Origin: Pseudorhodobacter antarcticus
GTDB lineage: Bacteria > Pseudomonadota > Alphaproteobacteria > Rhodobacterales > Rhodobacteraceae
Direction of reading: 5' to 3'
DNA length: 64,000 nucleotides
Assembly: GCA_945862435.1 (NCBI GenBank)
Contig: CAMAXX010000004.1
Location: 1-64,000 of the forward strand
In this document: positions 35,623-47,219 of the stretch, piece by piece
How positions within the stretch are numbered: position 1 is the stretch's first letter
How the letters are laid out: every line of letters starts with the position of its first letter
Translations under genes and position numbers: made by a program
The notes under the pieces: model-generated
The model's database searches: none
What the model was told of the DNA's origin: nothing
What the model saw: the letters and a program-made list of their open reading frames with translations, nothing else

Positions 35623-36868
35623 ATCCCAATTTCACCAGCGCGTGGCGCTTTTTGCCAGCCGTCAATTTGATACCATTGCGCAGTTCATCCTCGCCAATCA
35701 GGCGCGGGGCGGTCTCGATAATATCGTTTACTTTTGCCCCGCCGTCAGCAAACAGACGCTTTGCGTCTTTGCCAGATGCCGCAAGCCCCGCCTGCACAAA
35801 AAGCGCGGCCGTGGACATGCCTTCGGACAATTGATCGAAGGTCACGGTGATGGTTGTAAGCTCTTCGCCCACGCCGCCCTGTTCGAACACGGCCTTAGCG
35901 GTGGCTTCGGCGGCTTTCGCAGCATCCGCCCCGTGCAAAAGGATGGTCACTTCGTTGGCCAAAACGATTTTGGCGGCGTTGATGTCTGATCCTTGCAACG
36001 CGCCCAGTCTTGCACATTCGTCCAAGGGCAGTTCGGTGTAGAGTTTCAAGAAACGCTCAACATCCGCATCGGTCGTATTGCGCCAAAACTGCCAAAATTC
36101 ATAAGGCGGTAGCATATCACCGTTCAGCCAAATCGCCCCGCCCGCCGATTTGCCCATTTTCTTGCCGTCAGATGTTGTCAGCAAGGGCGAGGTCAGGCCG
36201 AACACTTCGCCCTCAACCACGCGGCGCGTCAGATCAACCCCGTTGACAATGTTGCCCCACTGATCCGACCCGCCCATCTGCAACATGCAGCCATAGCGGC
36301 GATGAAGTTCAAGAAAATCATAGGCTTGCAGGATCATATAGTTGAATTCAAGGAACGACAGCGATTGTTCGCGGTCAAGACGTGATTTCACGGACTCAAA
36401 CGACAACATCCGATTGACTGAAAAATACCGCCCAATATCGCGCAGAAAAGTCAGATAGTTCAGGTCATCCAGCCACTGCGCGTTGTTGACCATAACCGCA
36501 TCACTGGCGCCGTCACCAAAGCGAATATAAGGCGAAAAGGCGCGTTTTATTCCTTCGATATTGCTGTCAATTTGTGCATCTGTCAGCAGCGGACGCTCTT
36601 CGGCGCGAAAGCTAGGGTCACCCACCTTGGTCGTCCCACCGCCCATAAGAACAATAGGTTTCCCACCCGACTTTTGTAGCCAGCGCAGCATCATAATCTG
36701 GATAAGGCTGCCCACATGCAGCGATGTCGCCGTTGCATCAAATCCGATATAGGCGGGCATGCCGCCATTAAGCAGCGCCTCGTCTAACGCCTGATAATCG
36801 GTGCAATCTGCAACAAAGCCGCGCGCCAGCATCACGCGCAGAAATTCGGATTTTGGATGGTAGGTCAT
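35621..36868 (-). CDS. tyrS: Tyrosyl-tRNA synthetase
   Basis: Charges tRNA-Tyr. The start is at 36868 ([17 protein letters not shown]) rather than 37108, because the upstream part overlaps the divergent anmK; this gives 415 residues. The class I signatures are SLHVGSLIQ (HIGH) and [12 protein letters not shown] (KMSKS). Other marks are [23 protein letters not shown] and an S4-type RNA-binding C-terminus ([16 protein letters not shown]). Confidence 0.95.
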   Translation of the reverse strand: MTYHPKSEFLRVMLARGFVADCTDYQALDEALLNGGMPAYIGFDATATSLHVGSLIQIMMLRWLQKSGGKPIVLMGGGTTKVGDPSFRAEERPLLTDAQIDSNIEGIKRAFSPYIRFGDGASDAVMVNNAQWLDDLNYLTFLRDIGRYFSVNRMLSFESVKSRLDREQSLSFLEFNYMILQAYDFLELHRRYGCMLQMGGSDQWGNIVNGVDLTRRVVEGEVFGLTSPLLTTSDGKKMGKSAGGAIWLNGDMLPPYEFWQFWRNTTDADVERFLKLYTELPLDECARLGALQGSDINAAKIVLANEVTILLHGADAAKAAEATAKAVFEQGGVGEELTTITVTFDQLSEGMSTAALFVQAGLAASGKDAKRLFADGGAKVNDIIETAPRLIGEDELRNGIKLTAGKKRHALVKLG

Positions 36869-36942
36869 GGTAAACTCATGCGATAAGGTTGCACACCTAT
36901 AGCGAGGGTAACGCTGTAGGGAAAGGTGGGGGCAGGGGGAAT

Positions 36943-38040
36943 ATGAAAGAAACGGGGCCGATCTGGGCGCTGGGGATGATGTCGGGCACCTCTTTGGATG
37001 GGGTGGACGCGGCCATGATTCGCACCGATGGCGTTTCGATTTTCGAATTCGGCCCGCATGATTATCGCCCCTATACAGATGGCGAGCGCGCGGTTTTGCA
37101 CGCCGCATTAGGCAAATGGCAGGGCGAAAGCGGTGTGGCAGAGGCCGCCGAGGTGGTCGAGGCCGCGCATGTCGAACTGGCCAGTCGCTTTTCGGGGGCC
37201 GAAGTCATTGGCTTTCACGGCCAAACCTTGGCGCATGATCCAGCGCATGGCCGCACCCATCAGGCGGGCAATGGCGCGCTTATTGCCCGCGCATTGCGCC
37301 TGCCCGTGGTTTGGGATTTTCGCAGCGCAGATGTGGCGATGGGCGGGCAGGGCGCGCCGTTGGTTCCCTATTTCCACCACGCCTGCGCGGGCTGGGCAGG
37401 GCTTGATGCGCCGCTGGCTATGCTAAATTTGGGCGGGGTAGGCAATATATCCTACGTCGATCCGCGATTGACCGACCCGCAAGACCATGGCGCGGTTTTG
37501 GCCTTTGACACAGGCCCCGCCAATGCGCCGATGAATGATCTGATGCGGGCGCGGCGTGGGTTGGCCCAAGACGACGGCGGCGCATTGGCGCTGATCGGCA
37601 CTGTCGATCAGGGGATAGTCGAGGCTTTTTTGCGCCACAGTTATTTTTCAATAATGCCGCCCAAATCATTGGATAGAAATGATTTTTCACAATCGTTTAA
37701 CGTACTTGGCGATCTAAGCGATGCCGATGCCGTCGCGACCGCAACTGCCATTGCTGCGGCTTCGGTCGCAGCAAGTATGCAGCATTTGCCCGATGTGCCT
37801 TCTCAAATTTTGGTCGCAGGCGGCGGGCGGCATAATATTGCCATGATGAAGATGTTAGTGGGCAAGTTGAGGATCCCCGTGCATCCGATTGAAAGCATTA
37901 ATCTTAACGGCGATATGCTAGAGGCGCAGGCCTTTGGATATCTGGCACTGCGGGTCATGCGGGGGCTGGCCACATCTGGCCCCAGCACCACGGGCGCGCC
38001 TGTCTATGTCAGCGGCGGGCTGATTGGCAGACCGGCTTAG
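36943..38040 (+). CDS. anmK: Anhydro-N-acetylmuramic acid kinase
   Basis: Phosphorylates and opens 1,6-anhydro-MurNAc in peptidoglycan recycling. Start at 36943 ([20 protein letters not shown], with GGGGGA upstream), giving 365 residues, divergent from tyrS. Family blocks: [38 protein letters not shown] and [13 protein letters not shown]. The stop codon overlaps the convergent rarD stop by three bases. Confidence 0.95.
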   Translation: MKETGPIWALGMMSGTSLDGVDAAMIRTDGVSIFEFGPHDYRPYTDGERAVLHAALGKWQGESGVAEAAEVVEAAHVELASRFSGAEVIGFHGQTLAHDPAHGRTHQAGNGALIARALRLPVVWDFRSADVAMGGQGAPLVPYFHHACAGWAGLDAPLAMLNLGGVGNISYVDPRLTDPQDHGAVLAFDTGPANAPMNDLMRARRGLAQDDGGALALIGTVDQGIVEAFLRHSYFSIMPPKSLDRNDFSQSFNVLGDLSDADAVATATAIAAASVAASMQHLPDVPSQILVAGGGRHNIAMMKMLVGKLRIPVHPIESINLNGDMLEAQAFGYLALRVMRGLATSGPSTTGAPVYVSGGLIGRPA

Positions 38041-38939
38041 GCGGCCCGCTTTTGCGCAAAGAACGACCAAGTATACAGTGCTAAACCCGCCCAAATCATT
38101 GGGAAGGCAATAGCGCGGGCAGGGCCGAAAGGTTCATTAAACAAGAACACTGCGGTTAGAAAAATCATTGTCGGCGCGATATACTGCATCACGCCAATGG
38201 TCGAAAGGCGCAGTTGTTTGGCCCCGTTTGCATAAAACATCAAGGGAATTGCCGTGATTAGTCCTGTGCCCATTAGCAGCAGCGTATCAGACATGTTCTT
38301 GCCGAAATTCCCCGCGCCCGTGCCCGCGCTATAGACCAGGTAAGCAAGTGCAAAGGGTGTAAGAAGCAACACTTCCAGCAAAAAGCCTTGGTTGGGGCCG
38401 ATTGGCAGAGATTTTTTGAAATACGCATAGGCGGCCCACGACAGGGTCAGCCCCAGCGCAACCAGCGGCACGCGGCCCGCATCCACAGTCAGCACCACAA
38501 CGGCAAGGCCGGCCAAAGCAACCGCGGCCCATTGCAGTTTTGACAGCTTTTCTTTTAGGATCACAAAGCCAATCAGCACGGAAAACAGCGGGTTAATATA
38601 ATAGCCCAAGGCTGCGTCCAACGCATGACCTGTTCCAATGGCCCAAACATAAATCATCCAATTGAGCGAGACCAGCGCCGCCGTGACCGCGCCCATCGCC
38701 AGCATCGACGGCGTCGTAAGCGCGCGTTTTAAATCGCCCGTTCGGCCCTGATAGATCAGCACGCCAGCGGCAATGGGCAGCGACCAGACAATGCGATGCG
38801 CAACAACTTCTGCGGGTGGAATGTGCGCAAGGGCTTTCATATAAAGGGGCAAAAACCCCCAGATAAGATAGGCAGACAGCGCATAGCCAAAACCAGCCAT
38901 GGTATCTTTGTTTTCGGGAATGGGGGGATGGGTATTCAT
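38037..38939 (-). CDS. rarD: EamA-family transporter RarD
   Basis: A 300-residue inner-membrane protein with ten predicted helices in two EamA repeats. The RarD-specific opening GFGYALSAYLIWGFLPLYMKAL and the blocks EVVAHRIVWSLP, ALGYYINPLFSVLIGF and STIGVMQYIAPTMIFLTAV are clear. Substrate is not established for this family. AAGGATG precedes the ATG. It converges on anmK with overlapping stops. Confidence 0.9.
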   Translation of the reverse strand: MNTHPPIPENKDTMAGFGYALSAYLIWGFLPLYMKALAHIPPAEVVAHRIVWSLPIAAGVLIYQGRTGDLKRALTTPSMLAMGAVTAALVSLNWMIYVWAIGTGHALDAALGYYINPLFSVLIGFVILKEKLSKLQWAAVALAGLAVVVLTVDAGRVPLVALGLTLSWAAYAYFKKSLPIGPNQGFLLEVLLLTPFALAYLVYSAGTGAGNFGKNMSDTLLLMGTGLITAIPLMFYANGAKQLRLSTIGVMQYIAPTMIFLTAVFLFNEPFGPARAIAFPMIWAGLALYTWSFFAQKRAA

Positions 38940-39031
38940 AACGCATCCTTACGCGCGCCCGAACAAAAGCGCGACCTGAAAGCTGCGGCAAAACTGTCCA
39001 GATTGCAGATTTTTACCAGCCCAAGGTAGCA

Positions 39032-39453
39032 CTATGCCCCGCGCGGCAGTTCAAATTCGGGCGAAGCAAGGGTAAAGCCTGCAAAATCAAAGCCTGGACT
39101 AACGGTGCAAGACACCAGCGAATATTCCCCAGTGGTGGCGGCTGCCTGCCAATGATGGGCGGGAACAATGGCTTGCGGCAGTTGTCCACCCAAAACATCG
39201 GGGCCAAGGGTGATGTCGCGGGCGGAAGTTTCGCCCAAGGACAGGATCATTGGCGCGCCTGCGTGCCAAAGCCAAATCTCATCTGCATCAACGCGGTGCC
39301 AATGGCTGCGCTGCCCTTTTGTAAGCAGAAACAAAATCGCAGTGCCACTGGCGCGGCCCTGAACGGTGGGGCCAACCCATGTTTGCCTATACCACCCGCC
39401 TTCGGGGTGGGGGCTAAGGGCAAGCCGTTCGATCAGGGCGCGCGCCGTGTCCA

Positions 39454-39454
<1 letters not shown>
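39032..39454 (-). CDS. Cupin-fold protein, DUF985 (cupin_5)
   Basis: A 140-residue single-domain cupin: LALSPHPEGGWYRQTW, AILFLLTKGQRSHWHRVDADE with the metal-type histidines, and FELPRGA-like end typical of DUF985. The start codon shares one base with the eno stop, so it is probably translated from the eno transcript. Biochemical role unknown. Confidence 0.86.
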
Positions 39455-40794
<1,340 letters not shown>

Positions 40795-41661
40795 TTACTG
40801 CGCGCGCGCAACCGCGCGTTGGCGCATAAAGGCATAAAGACCAGAGCCGACGATGATCGCAGCGCCAATCAGGGTGTAATGGTCGGGAATTTCGGCAAAA
40901 ACCACCAGCCCGATCGCCATGGCAAAGACCAGCCGCACATAGCGGAAGGGGGCAACGATGCTGACTTCGCCTGTACGCGCGGCAGTTGTGATGGCTAGGT
41001 AGCCAACGGTGCCAAAAATCACACCGCCCAGCAGCCAGAGCGCATTTTGTTGCGCAACAGCAGTAACCCCGCCGCGCAGCATCATGAGCGCACCCAAAAG
41101 CGTGACGGCAATCAGCCCCCAAGCCGAAACCTGCGCATTGCCAAGCCGCGCGGGAATTCTGCGCGAGACCAGATCGCGCCCGCCCATGCCCAAAACCCCC
41201 AGCACCAGCCAAAGGGCAGTGGGGTCAAACCCCTCCATCCCTGGGCGGATCACCAACAAAACCCCGCAAAAGCCGACTACAATCGCCGTCCAGCGCCGCC
41301 ATCCAACCGATTCGCCCAAAAACAGTGCCGCCCCCATAGTCACGACCAAAGGCATCGCCTGCATCACCGCCAAAACCAGCGCCAAGGGCAAGGCTGCAAG
41401 AGCGATTATAAAGCCCAACGTGCCGACCATCTCGCCCAAATTACGCGCTAAAACAGCGGGATGCAGGGCATCTTGGATAAAAATCGCCTCGCCCCGCCGC
41501 CATGCCAGCAGGAAAAACAAGGGCGCACCGCAGGCCCCAAGAATAAACACGATCTGCCCAGAGGGCAGGCTATCGGCGGCCAATTTGATGAACATATCTT
41601 CAACGGCAAACAGTGCCATCGCCGCAATCATCAGCAAACTGCCCTTCAAATTGTCGGTCAT
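40795..41661 (-). CDS. DMT-superfamily (EamA) exporter
   Basis: Start moved from 41727 to 41661 (MTDNLKGSLLMIAAMALFAVED), giving 288 residues and ten membrane helices in two EamA repeats. The first repeat includes VLARNLGEMVGTLGFIIAL and LFLGESVGWRRWTAIVVGF; the second includes LLGGVIFGTVGYLAITTAAR and PFRYVRLVFAMAIGLVVF. The family exports amino acids, metabolites or drugs; the substrate cannot be read from sequence. It lies 66 bases upstream of eno. Confidence 0.86.
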   Translation of the reverse strand: MTDNLKGSLLMIAAMALFAVEDMFIKLAADSLPSGQIVFILGACGAPLFFLLAWRRGEAIFIQDALHPAVLARNLGEMVGTLGFIIALAALPLALVLAVMQAMPLVVTMGAALFLGESVGWRRWTAIVVGFCGVLLVIRPGMEGFDPTALWLVLGVLGMGGRDLVSRRIPARLGNAQVSAWGLIAVTLLGALMMLRGGVTAVAQQNALWLLGGVIFGTVGYLAITTAARTGEVSIVAPFRYVRLVFAMAIGLVVFAEIPDHYTLIGAAIIVGSGLYAFMRQRAVARAQ

Positions 41662-42202
41662 GGTATCCAAAATCCTGCGCGCACCGCCCGATTGCGTTTT
41701 TCTGCGCAAGTTTTCGGCATAGCGCAAATGACAAACAGAGACCAGTCGCTGCGAAAAAGAGTAGGTGATTCGATCAAATTTACAGGGGCGCAGCGAGTGC
41801 AGAGGTGCGAGGAGTTCACCGAAAATCTTAAATATGCCGCCTAGAAGCGCGATTTTGTTGCAAGAATTGCCGCAACGGAAAGTTGGCTTAGGCGTGGCGC
41901 AGAATCAACCCGTGGCAGATCGCCTGCAACGGGAAAAGTACAGCCGCGCAGTCAAGCCCAAAATTTAGGGTTGGAAGTAAATAAATCGTTTGAAGCCCCC
42001 ATCGATTTACCCCATGTTGGGGATCAATCGCCAGCAGACACTAAATCTGGGGCATGTGGGGCAGCGACATGAGTTAGTGAACACACCCAAACGAGGGCTG
42101 TTCCATTTCGTTTGCTTCAAAACATGCCGCAAAGGCGCAAAGATTGGCGGTAAACCGCCTGCAAAATAAGGCCAGCAATGGTTATAAGTAAAGGACGGGG
42201 CA
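41662..42202. other. Long intergenic region before nrdJ
   Basis: 541 bases with no convincing gene. It contains a CCCCA-TGT-TGGGG palindrome (42010-42022), a related GGGGCATGTGGGGC (42049-42061 region), a possible weak NrdR-like box ACACTAAATCTGGGGC (42038-42053), a GGCGG-TAAA-CCGCC hairpin (42146-42159) and TATAAG (42183-42188) close to the start codon. I looked for cobalamin riboswitch core motifs and found none. The 67-residue frame at 41765-41968 lacks coding character. Confidence 0.4.
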
Positions 42203-45200
42203 ATGAAAATAGAGCGAAATTTTACCACAGAAGACAGCGGCGCCTACGGCGCAATGGCGTTTACGACCATTGTATCGGAAATCCGCAACCCAGATGGGTC
42301 AGTCGTGTTCCACAACGATGCAGTTGAGGTGCCAAGTGGATGGAGCCAAGTGGCGGGCGACGTTTTGGCCCAAAAATATTTTCGCAGGGCAGGGGTACCC
42401 GCTGCGCTGAAAAAGGTCAAAGAAAAGGGCGTTCCCGAATTTTTGTGGCGCTCGGTTCCCGATACGGCTGCGATGAAATCGCTGCCCGCCGAAAGCCACT
42501 TTGGCGGCGAAACCAGCGCCAAACAGGTGTTTGACCGTTTGGCAGGCGCTTGGGCCTATTGGGGCTGGAAGGGCGGCTATTTCACCACCGAAACCGATGC
42601 GCGCGCTTATTACGACGAAATGCGCTTTATGCTGGCAAACCAAATGGCTGCGCCAAACTCTCCGCAGTGGTTCAACACAGGCCTTCATTGGGCTTACGGC
42701 ATCGATGGGCCAAGCCAAGGGCATTACTATGTCGATCACGAAACGGGAGCCTTGACCAAATCGGCATCCGCCTATGAACACCCGCAACCGCACGCCTGCT
42801 TTATCCAATCGGTCAAGGATGATCTGGTAGGCGATGGCGGCATCATGGATTTGTGGGTGCGCGAGGCACGCCTGTTCAAATACGGCTCGGGCACGGGCAC
42901 GAATTTCTCGTCCTTGCGTGGCCAAGGGGAAAAGCTGTCTGGCGGTGGTAAATCATCGGGCTTGATGGGCTTTTTGAAAATTGGCGACCGTGCGGCGGGC
43001 GCGATCAAATCGGGCGGCACGACGCGCCGCGCCGCCAAGATGGTTATCATCGATATGGATCACCCCGATGTAGAAGAATTTATTAACTGGAAAGTGATCG
43101 AAGAGCAAAAGGTGGCCTCACTGGTCGCAGGCTCGAAAGCACACGAGCTGCGCCTGAACGATATCTTTACCGCCATTCGCATGTGGGATGGCAGCACTGA
43201 AGCCTCTGTTGACCCTGCCAAAAACCCCGCGCTGAAGGCAGCGATCAAAGCCGCTAAAAAGGCGATGATCCCCGACACTTACACAAACCGCATTTTGCAA
43301 TACGCCAAACAGGGCTTCACGAGCATCGAATTCCCCACCTATGATGTAGATTGGGATTCTGAGGCCTATGTGACTGTTTCGGGGCAAAATTCTAACAATT
43401 CGGTGCGCGTAACTGATGCGTTTCTGAAGGCGGTAAAAGACGATGCTGATTGGGCATTGATCCGCCGCACCGATGGCAAGACCGCAAAAACTGTCAAAGC
43501 GCGCGAATTGTGGGATCAGGTTGGCCATGCCGCATGGGCCTGCGCCGATCCAGGAATTCAGTTCCACGACACCGTCAACGCATGGCACACCTGCCCCGAA
43601 GATGGCGCGATCCGCGGGTCTAACCCTTGCTCTGAATACATGTTCCTAGACGATACTGCCTGCAATCTGGCGTCGATGAACCTGCTGACCTTTCACAAGG
43701 ATGGTAAGTTCCAAGCAGAGGCTTATATTCACGCAACGCGTCTGTGGACAGTGACATTGGAAGTGTCGGTGATGATGGCGCAGTTCCCGTCACAGGAAAT
43801 TGCACAATTGTCTTATGACTTCCGCACGCTGGGTCTGGGCTATGCCAACATCGGCGGGCTCCTTATGAACATGGGCCTAGGTTACGACAGCACTGAGGGC
43901 CGCGCGATGTGCGGCGCTTTGACTGCGCTGATGACGGGCGTCAGCTATGCGACATCAGCCGAAATGGCGCGCGAGTTGGGGGCGTTTTCAGGCTATGGCC
44001 GCAACGCCCAGCACATGCTGCGCGTCATTCGCAACCACCGTGCAGCGGCCCATAATGCGGGCGCTTATGAAGGGGTAAACGTCAATCCCGTCGGTCTGGA
44101 CGCGGCTAATTGCCCCGATCAAAAACTGATAACCTTTGCGCAATCCGCTTGGGACGAGGCGCTGCATTTGGGCCAGCAGCACGGGTTCCGCAATGCACAA
44201 ACTACCGTTATCGCGCCCACAGGCACGATCGGCCTTGTCATGGATTGCGACACAACGGGGATTGAGCCAGATTTTGCACTGGTCAAGTTTAAGAAACTTG
44301 CAGGCGGTGGCTATTTCAAAATAATCAACCAATCTGTGCCTGCTGCGCTTGAAAAACTGGGCTATCCCACATCGCAAGCGGCCGAAATTGTGGCCTATGC
44401 CGTGGGTCACGGCAGCATCGGCAATTGCCCTGGCATCAACACTACTGCTTTGATCGGCCACGGATTTGGCGCGCGCGAATTGGAAAAGATCGAGGCTGCT
44501 TTGCCCTCGGCCTATGATATCCGCTTTGTGTTCAACCAGTGGACCCTGGGGGCAGATTTCTGCAAAGGCACTTTGGGCATTCCCGACGACAAGCTGAACG
44601 ATCCTACCTTTGATCTGCTACGCCATTTGGGCTTTACCAAGGCACAGATCGATGCTGCCAACGACCATGTTTGCGGCACGATGACGCTGGAAGGGGCACC
44701 GCACCTGAAGACGCAGCATTACAGCGTGTTCGATTGCGCCAATACCTGCGGCAAAAAGGGCACGCGCTATCTGTCGGTGAATGCGCATATCTATATGATG
44801 GCGGCAGCGCAGTCGTTCATTTCGGGCGCGATTTCCAAAACAATTAACATGCCAAATTCTGCCACCATTAGCGAGACCTTGGCCGCCTATGAATTATCTT
44901 GGTCGCTGGGTATCAAAGCCAATGCGCTGTACCGCGATGGATCGAAACTAAGCCAGCCCTTGGCGTCAGCCTTGGTCGAAGATGATGAAGAGGCCGAAGA
45001 GATATTGGCCACAGGATCGGCACAGGAAAAGGCCGCCGTTCTGGCCGAAAAGATTGTCGAGAAAATTATCTACCGCGATATCATCCGCACAAACCGCGAA
45101 AAACTGCCCGAACGCCGCAAGGGTTATACCCAAAAGGCAATTGTTGGTGGGCACAAAGTGTATTTGCGCACGGGCGAATATGGCGATGGACGTCTTGGCG

Positions 45201-45922
45201 AAATTTTCATCGATATGCACAAAGAAGGCGCCGGTTTCCGCGCGATGATGAACAATTTTGCCATCGCTGTGTCAGTAGGTCTGCAATACGGCGTGCCGCT
45301 GGAAGAATTTGTCGAGGCGTTTACCTTCACGCGGTTCGAACCTGCGGGCATGGTGCAAGGGAACGATTCGGTGAAAAACGCCACCTCAATCTTGGATTAC
45401 ATCTTCCGCGAACTGGCAATTTCCTATCTGGATCGTACTGATTTGGCGCATGTCAAACCCACGGGCGCATCTTTCGATGATCTGGGGCGCGGCGAAGAAG
45501 AGGGCAAGCGCAATATCTCGGAATTGTCCGATCAGGCAACGACGCGCGGGCTGGAAGTGCTAAAGCAGATCTCCTCAACAGGTTATCTGCGCAAGCGTTT
45601 GCCAAGCGAATTGGTCGTGCTACAAGGCGGTATGGGTCAAAGCGCGCTGGCCAATGGCACCGATCCCGTATCGACGTTGAACATGCTAATCCCAGAAACC
45701 GCACGCGCGGTTGGGGCAGGGTCTATGGGCATGACTTCGGTTCTGTCGTCAGGTGCCAGCACGGCGGTCGCCTCGGGCGTGGTCGGAATGGACGCGCGCA
45801 CCAAAGCCAGAATGCAAGGCTATGAGGGCGACAGCTGCGGCGAATGCGGCAACTACACGCTGGTGCGCAACGGCACCTGCATGAAGTGCAATACTTGCGG
45901 CGGGACGAGCGGGTGTTCTTGA
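42203..45922 (+). CDS. nrdJ: Class II (adenosylcobalamin-dependent) ribonucleotide reductase
   Basis: Makes deoxyribonucleotides from ribonucleotides using a B12-derived thiyl radical, so works with or without oxygen. The 1239-residue protein is typical of alphaproteobacterial NrdJ. Core blocks: [20 protein letters not shown], the active-site [38 protein letters not shown], and a C-terminal zinc-ribbon with CGECG and CMKCNTCGG cysteines. AAGGACGGGG lies before the ATG. It is monocistronic, ended by a strong terminator. Confidence 0.96.
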   Translation: MKIERNFTTEDSGAYGAMAFTTIVSEIRNPDGSVVFHNDAVEVPSGWSQVAGDVLAQKYFRRAGVPAALKKVKEKGVPEFLWRSVPDTAAMKSLPAESHFGGETSAKQVFDRLAGAWAYWGWKGGYFTTETDARAYYDEMRFMLANQMAAPNSPQWFNTGLHWAYGIDGPSQGHYYVDHETGALTKSASAYEHPQPHACFIQSVKDDLVGDGGIMDLWVREARLFKYGSGTGTNFSSLRGQGEKLSGGGKSSGLMGFLKIGDRAAGAIKSGGTTRRAAKMVIIDMDHPDVEEFINWKVIEEQKVASLVAGSKAHELRLNDIFTAIRMWDGSTEASVDPAKNPALKAAIKAAKKAMIPDTYTNRILQYAKQGFTSIEFPTYDVDWDSEAYVTVSGQNSNNSVRVTDAFLKAVKDDADWALIRRTDGKTAKTVKARELWDQVGHAAWACADPGIQFHDTVNAWHTCPEDGAIRGSNPCSEYMFLDDTACNLASMNLLTFHKDGKFQAEAYIHATRLWTVTLEVSVMMAQFPSQEIAQLSYDFRTLGLGYANIGGLLMNMGLGYDSTEGRAMCGALTALMTGVSYATSAEMARELGAFSGYGRNAQHMLRVIRNHRAAAHNAGAYEGVNVNPVGLDAANCPDQKLITFAQSAWDEALHLGQQHGFRNAQTTVIAPTGTIGLVMDCDTTGIEPDFALVKFKKLAGGGYFKIINQSVPAALEKLGYPTSQAAEIVAYAVGHGSIGNCPGINTTALIGHGFGARELEKIEAALPSAYDIRFVFNQWTLGADFCKGTLGIPDDKLNDPTFDLLRHLGFTKAQIDAANDHVCGTMTLEGAPHLKTQHYSVFDCANTCGKKGTRYLSVNAHIYMMAAAQSFISGAISKTINMPNSATISETLAAYELSWSLGIKANALYRDGSKLSQPLASALVEDDEEAEEILATGSAQEKAAVLAEKIVEKIIYRDIIRTNREKLPERRKGYTQKAIVGGHKVYLRTGEYGDGRLGEIFIDMHKEGAGFRAMMNNFAIAVSVGLQYGVPLEEFVEAFTFTRFEPAGMVQGNDSVKNATSILDYIFRELAISYLDRTDLAHVKPTGASFDDLGRGEEEGKRNISELSDQATTRGLEVLKQISSTGYLRKRLPSELVVLQGGMGQSALANGTDPVSTLNMLIPETARAVGAGSMGMTSVLSSGASTAVASGVVGMDARTKARMQGYEGDSCGECGNYTLVRNGTCMKCNTCGGTSGCS

Positions 45923-45941
45923 TCACAGCCGAATGAATGAT

Positions 45942-45980
45942 AAATGGCCGAACGTAGTGATGCGTTCGGCCATTTTATTT
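45942..45980 (+). terminator. Strong terminator after nrdJ
   Basis: AAATGGCCGAACG (45942-45954), loop TAGTGATG, CGTTCGGCCATTT (45963-45975), then TATTT. Perfect 13-bp stem; bidirectional use with the convergent TetR gene is possible. Confidence 0.85.
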
Positions 45981-46081
45981 GAGAGTTACATGAATGAGTA
46001 AAAGGCTTAGAGTTAGACATCTACTTATCCGATAATCAATATTATGTAATATAATCGCCATATCTAAACCCAAGCGCCGAC

Positions 46082-46741
46082 TTAAGCTTCGAAGTCTATG
46101 TTTCTGAAAACGTTCGAAAAAAACGCATTCGCCGCGGTTATCACTGTGGCGCGCGCCTCGGACATGGAATAGGCGTTCGGTAAGGTCATCAGGTCCAGCC
46201 AGACCCCTTGGATCGTCACGCGCAGAATGCGCGACACGCGGATCGGATCGCTGTTAAGGCCAAGTTCGTTATTCATTTGCACGCAAAGCGTTTCGATGAA
46301 CGCATTATATGCGGCGTCAAAACTGCCGCAGCGGTCTTGGTAGATTGGGCGGCTAGCAGCCTCGCCCCAAAAGGCGCTCCATGCGGACAAACGATCTGGT
46401 GTGCAGATGGCTGGATGAAAATCCGCCATCAACAACGCCAGTAACTGATCTTGGGGGTTTGCCCCCGCCTCTGCTACAGCGGCCTGCCAATTGGCGTGAT
46501 ACTCTGCCGACAAAAAAAGGAGCGTTTCTAAAAGCAGGTTCTCTTTGCTTTGAAAGTGGAAATTGACCAATCCGTGCGACAGACCCGCCGTGCGTGCCAC
46601 GTCCGACATGGTCGTGCGTGCATATCCCATTTTGGCGATAACTTTGATCGTTGCCTCGATCAACTGCGCGCGGCGATCATCGCGCGGCATCGTGCGCGGC
46701 GGGTCTTGGGGAGCGTCTAAAGGGGCGTCGTGCTGTTCCAT
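46082..46741 (-). CDS. TetR-family regulator, BetI-like
   Basis: Start set at 46741 (MEQHDAPLDAPQDPPRT) because the longer track frame runs through an operator palindrome; 219 residues. The helix-turn-helix (YARTTMSDVARTAGLSHGLV then NFHFQSKENLL) is followed by a BetI-type C-domain (DRLSAWSAFWGEAASRPIYQ). BetI controls choline/betaine genes; here the divergent genes are a Rieske oxygenase and an amine importer, so it is the probable local repressor. Ligand unknown. Confidence 0.85.
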   Translation of the reverse strand: MEQHDAPLDAPQDPPRTMPRDDRRAQLIEATIKVIAKMGYARTTMSDVARTAGLSHGLVNFHFQSKENLLLETLLFLSAEYHANWQAAVAEAGANPQDQLLALLMADFHPAICTPDRLSAWSAFWGEAASRPIYQDRCGSFDAAYNAFIETLCVQMNNELGLNSDPIRVSRILRVTIQGVWLDLMTLPNAYSMSEARATVITAANAFFSNVFRNIDFEA

Positions 46742-46787
46742 GACGCCGTTTAGCAAATTCTTGTAGAAATGAAAACCACGGGCCTTA

Positions 46788-46807
46788 TTGATTGACAAGT
46801 CAGTCAG
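46788..46807. promoter_or_regulatory. Candidate TetR/BetI-like operator
   Basis: TTGATTGAC-AA-GTCAGTCAG, an imperfect palindrome (7 of 9 positions match), lies between the regulator and the divergent gene remnant. TGAC-NN-GTCA centres are common in TetR-family sites. Confidence 0.5.
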
Positions 46808-46844
46808 AAATGCGCCACCTTTGGATAAATGCGAAGGAGCGATC

Positions 46845-47126
46845 ATGCGGTCTCGCGGTCTGACAAAATCGAACGAAAACTTTCAAAAGGCGGTGTGCAG
46901 ATGGCCGGTGGGCTTGGCTTCGGCCTTTCGCTACTGCGGCGACGACCAGATGGTCTATGTCAAAGATGGCAAGGGTGGCCCAAGATTTGACATTGACAGC
47001 AATTCCTATGTCCAATCAATATTCAAAAATACTCCCGAAAACTTTGTTTATGCTGACCGTCGATTTGGCAGTTCGGCGTCCCTTGCCCTAATCCCCGTGT
47101 GGGGTTTTGATGCAGCGTCATTATAA
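46845..47126 (+). pseudogene. Truncated class III aminotransferase remnant
   Basis: A 93-residue frame starting at an ATG with a good GAAGGAG site. Residues 5-55 (LTKSNENFQKAVCRWPVGLA, then FRYCGDDQMVYVKDGKGGPR, then FDIDSNSYV) match the N-terminus of glutamate-1-semialdehyde aminomutase-like aminotransferases, where DVDGNxYxDY normally follows. The sequence then turns into an unrelated tail and stops; the PLP-binding body of about 380 residues is absent. It looks like a deletion remnant of an enzyme that once belonged to the Rieske/ABC cluster. Confidence 0.65.
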
Positions 47127-47219
47127 GTATCTGAAATTTATACATTTTTGTCTCCAGCCCTTTGATTTTATGACCAAACCCAATTTCCGAACTCTGCTAG
47201 ATGTAAAAAGGATGCCCTT

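Noticed and set aside
41765-41968. 67-residue frame upstream of nrdJ
   Set aside because: Low complexity, Arg/Ser/Gln-rich, no ribosome site and no family resemblance.
41662-42202. Cobalamin riboswitch before nrdJ
   Set aside because: Looked for because the enzyme uses B12, but the conserved riboswitch core and B12-box motifs are not visible by eye.
45335-45360. GGTTCGAACC resembling a tRNA T-arm
   Set aside because: It is within nrdJ coding sequence, with no acceptor or anticodon arms around it. No tRNA was found anywhere in the window.
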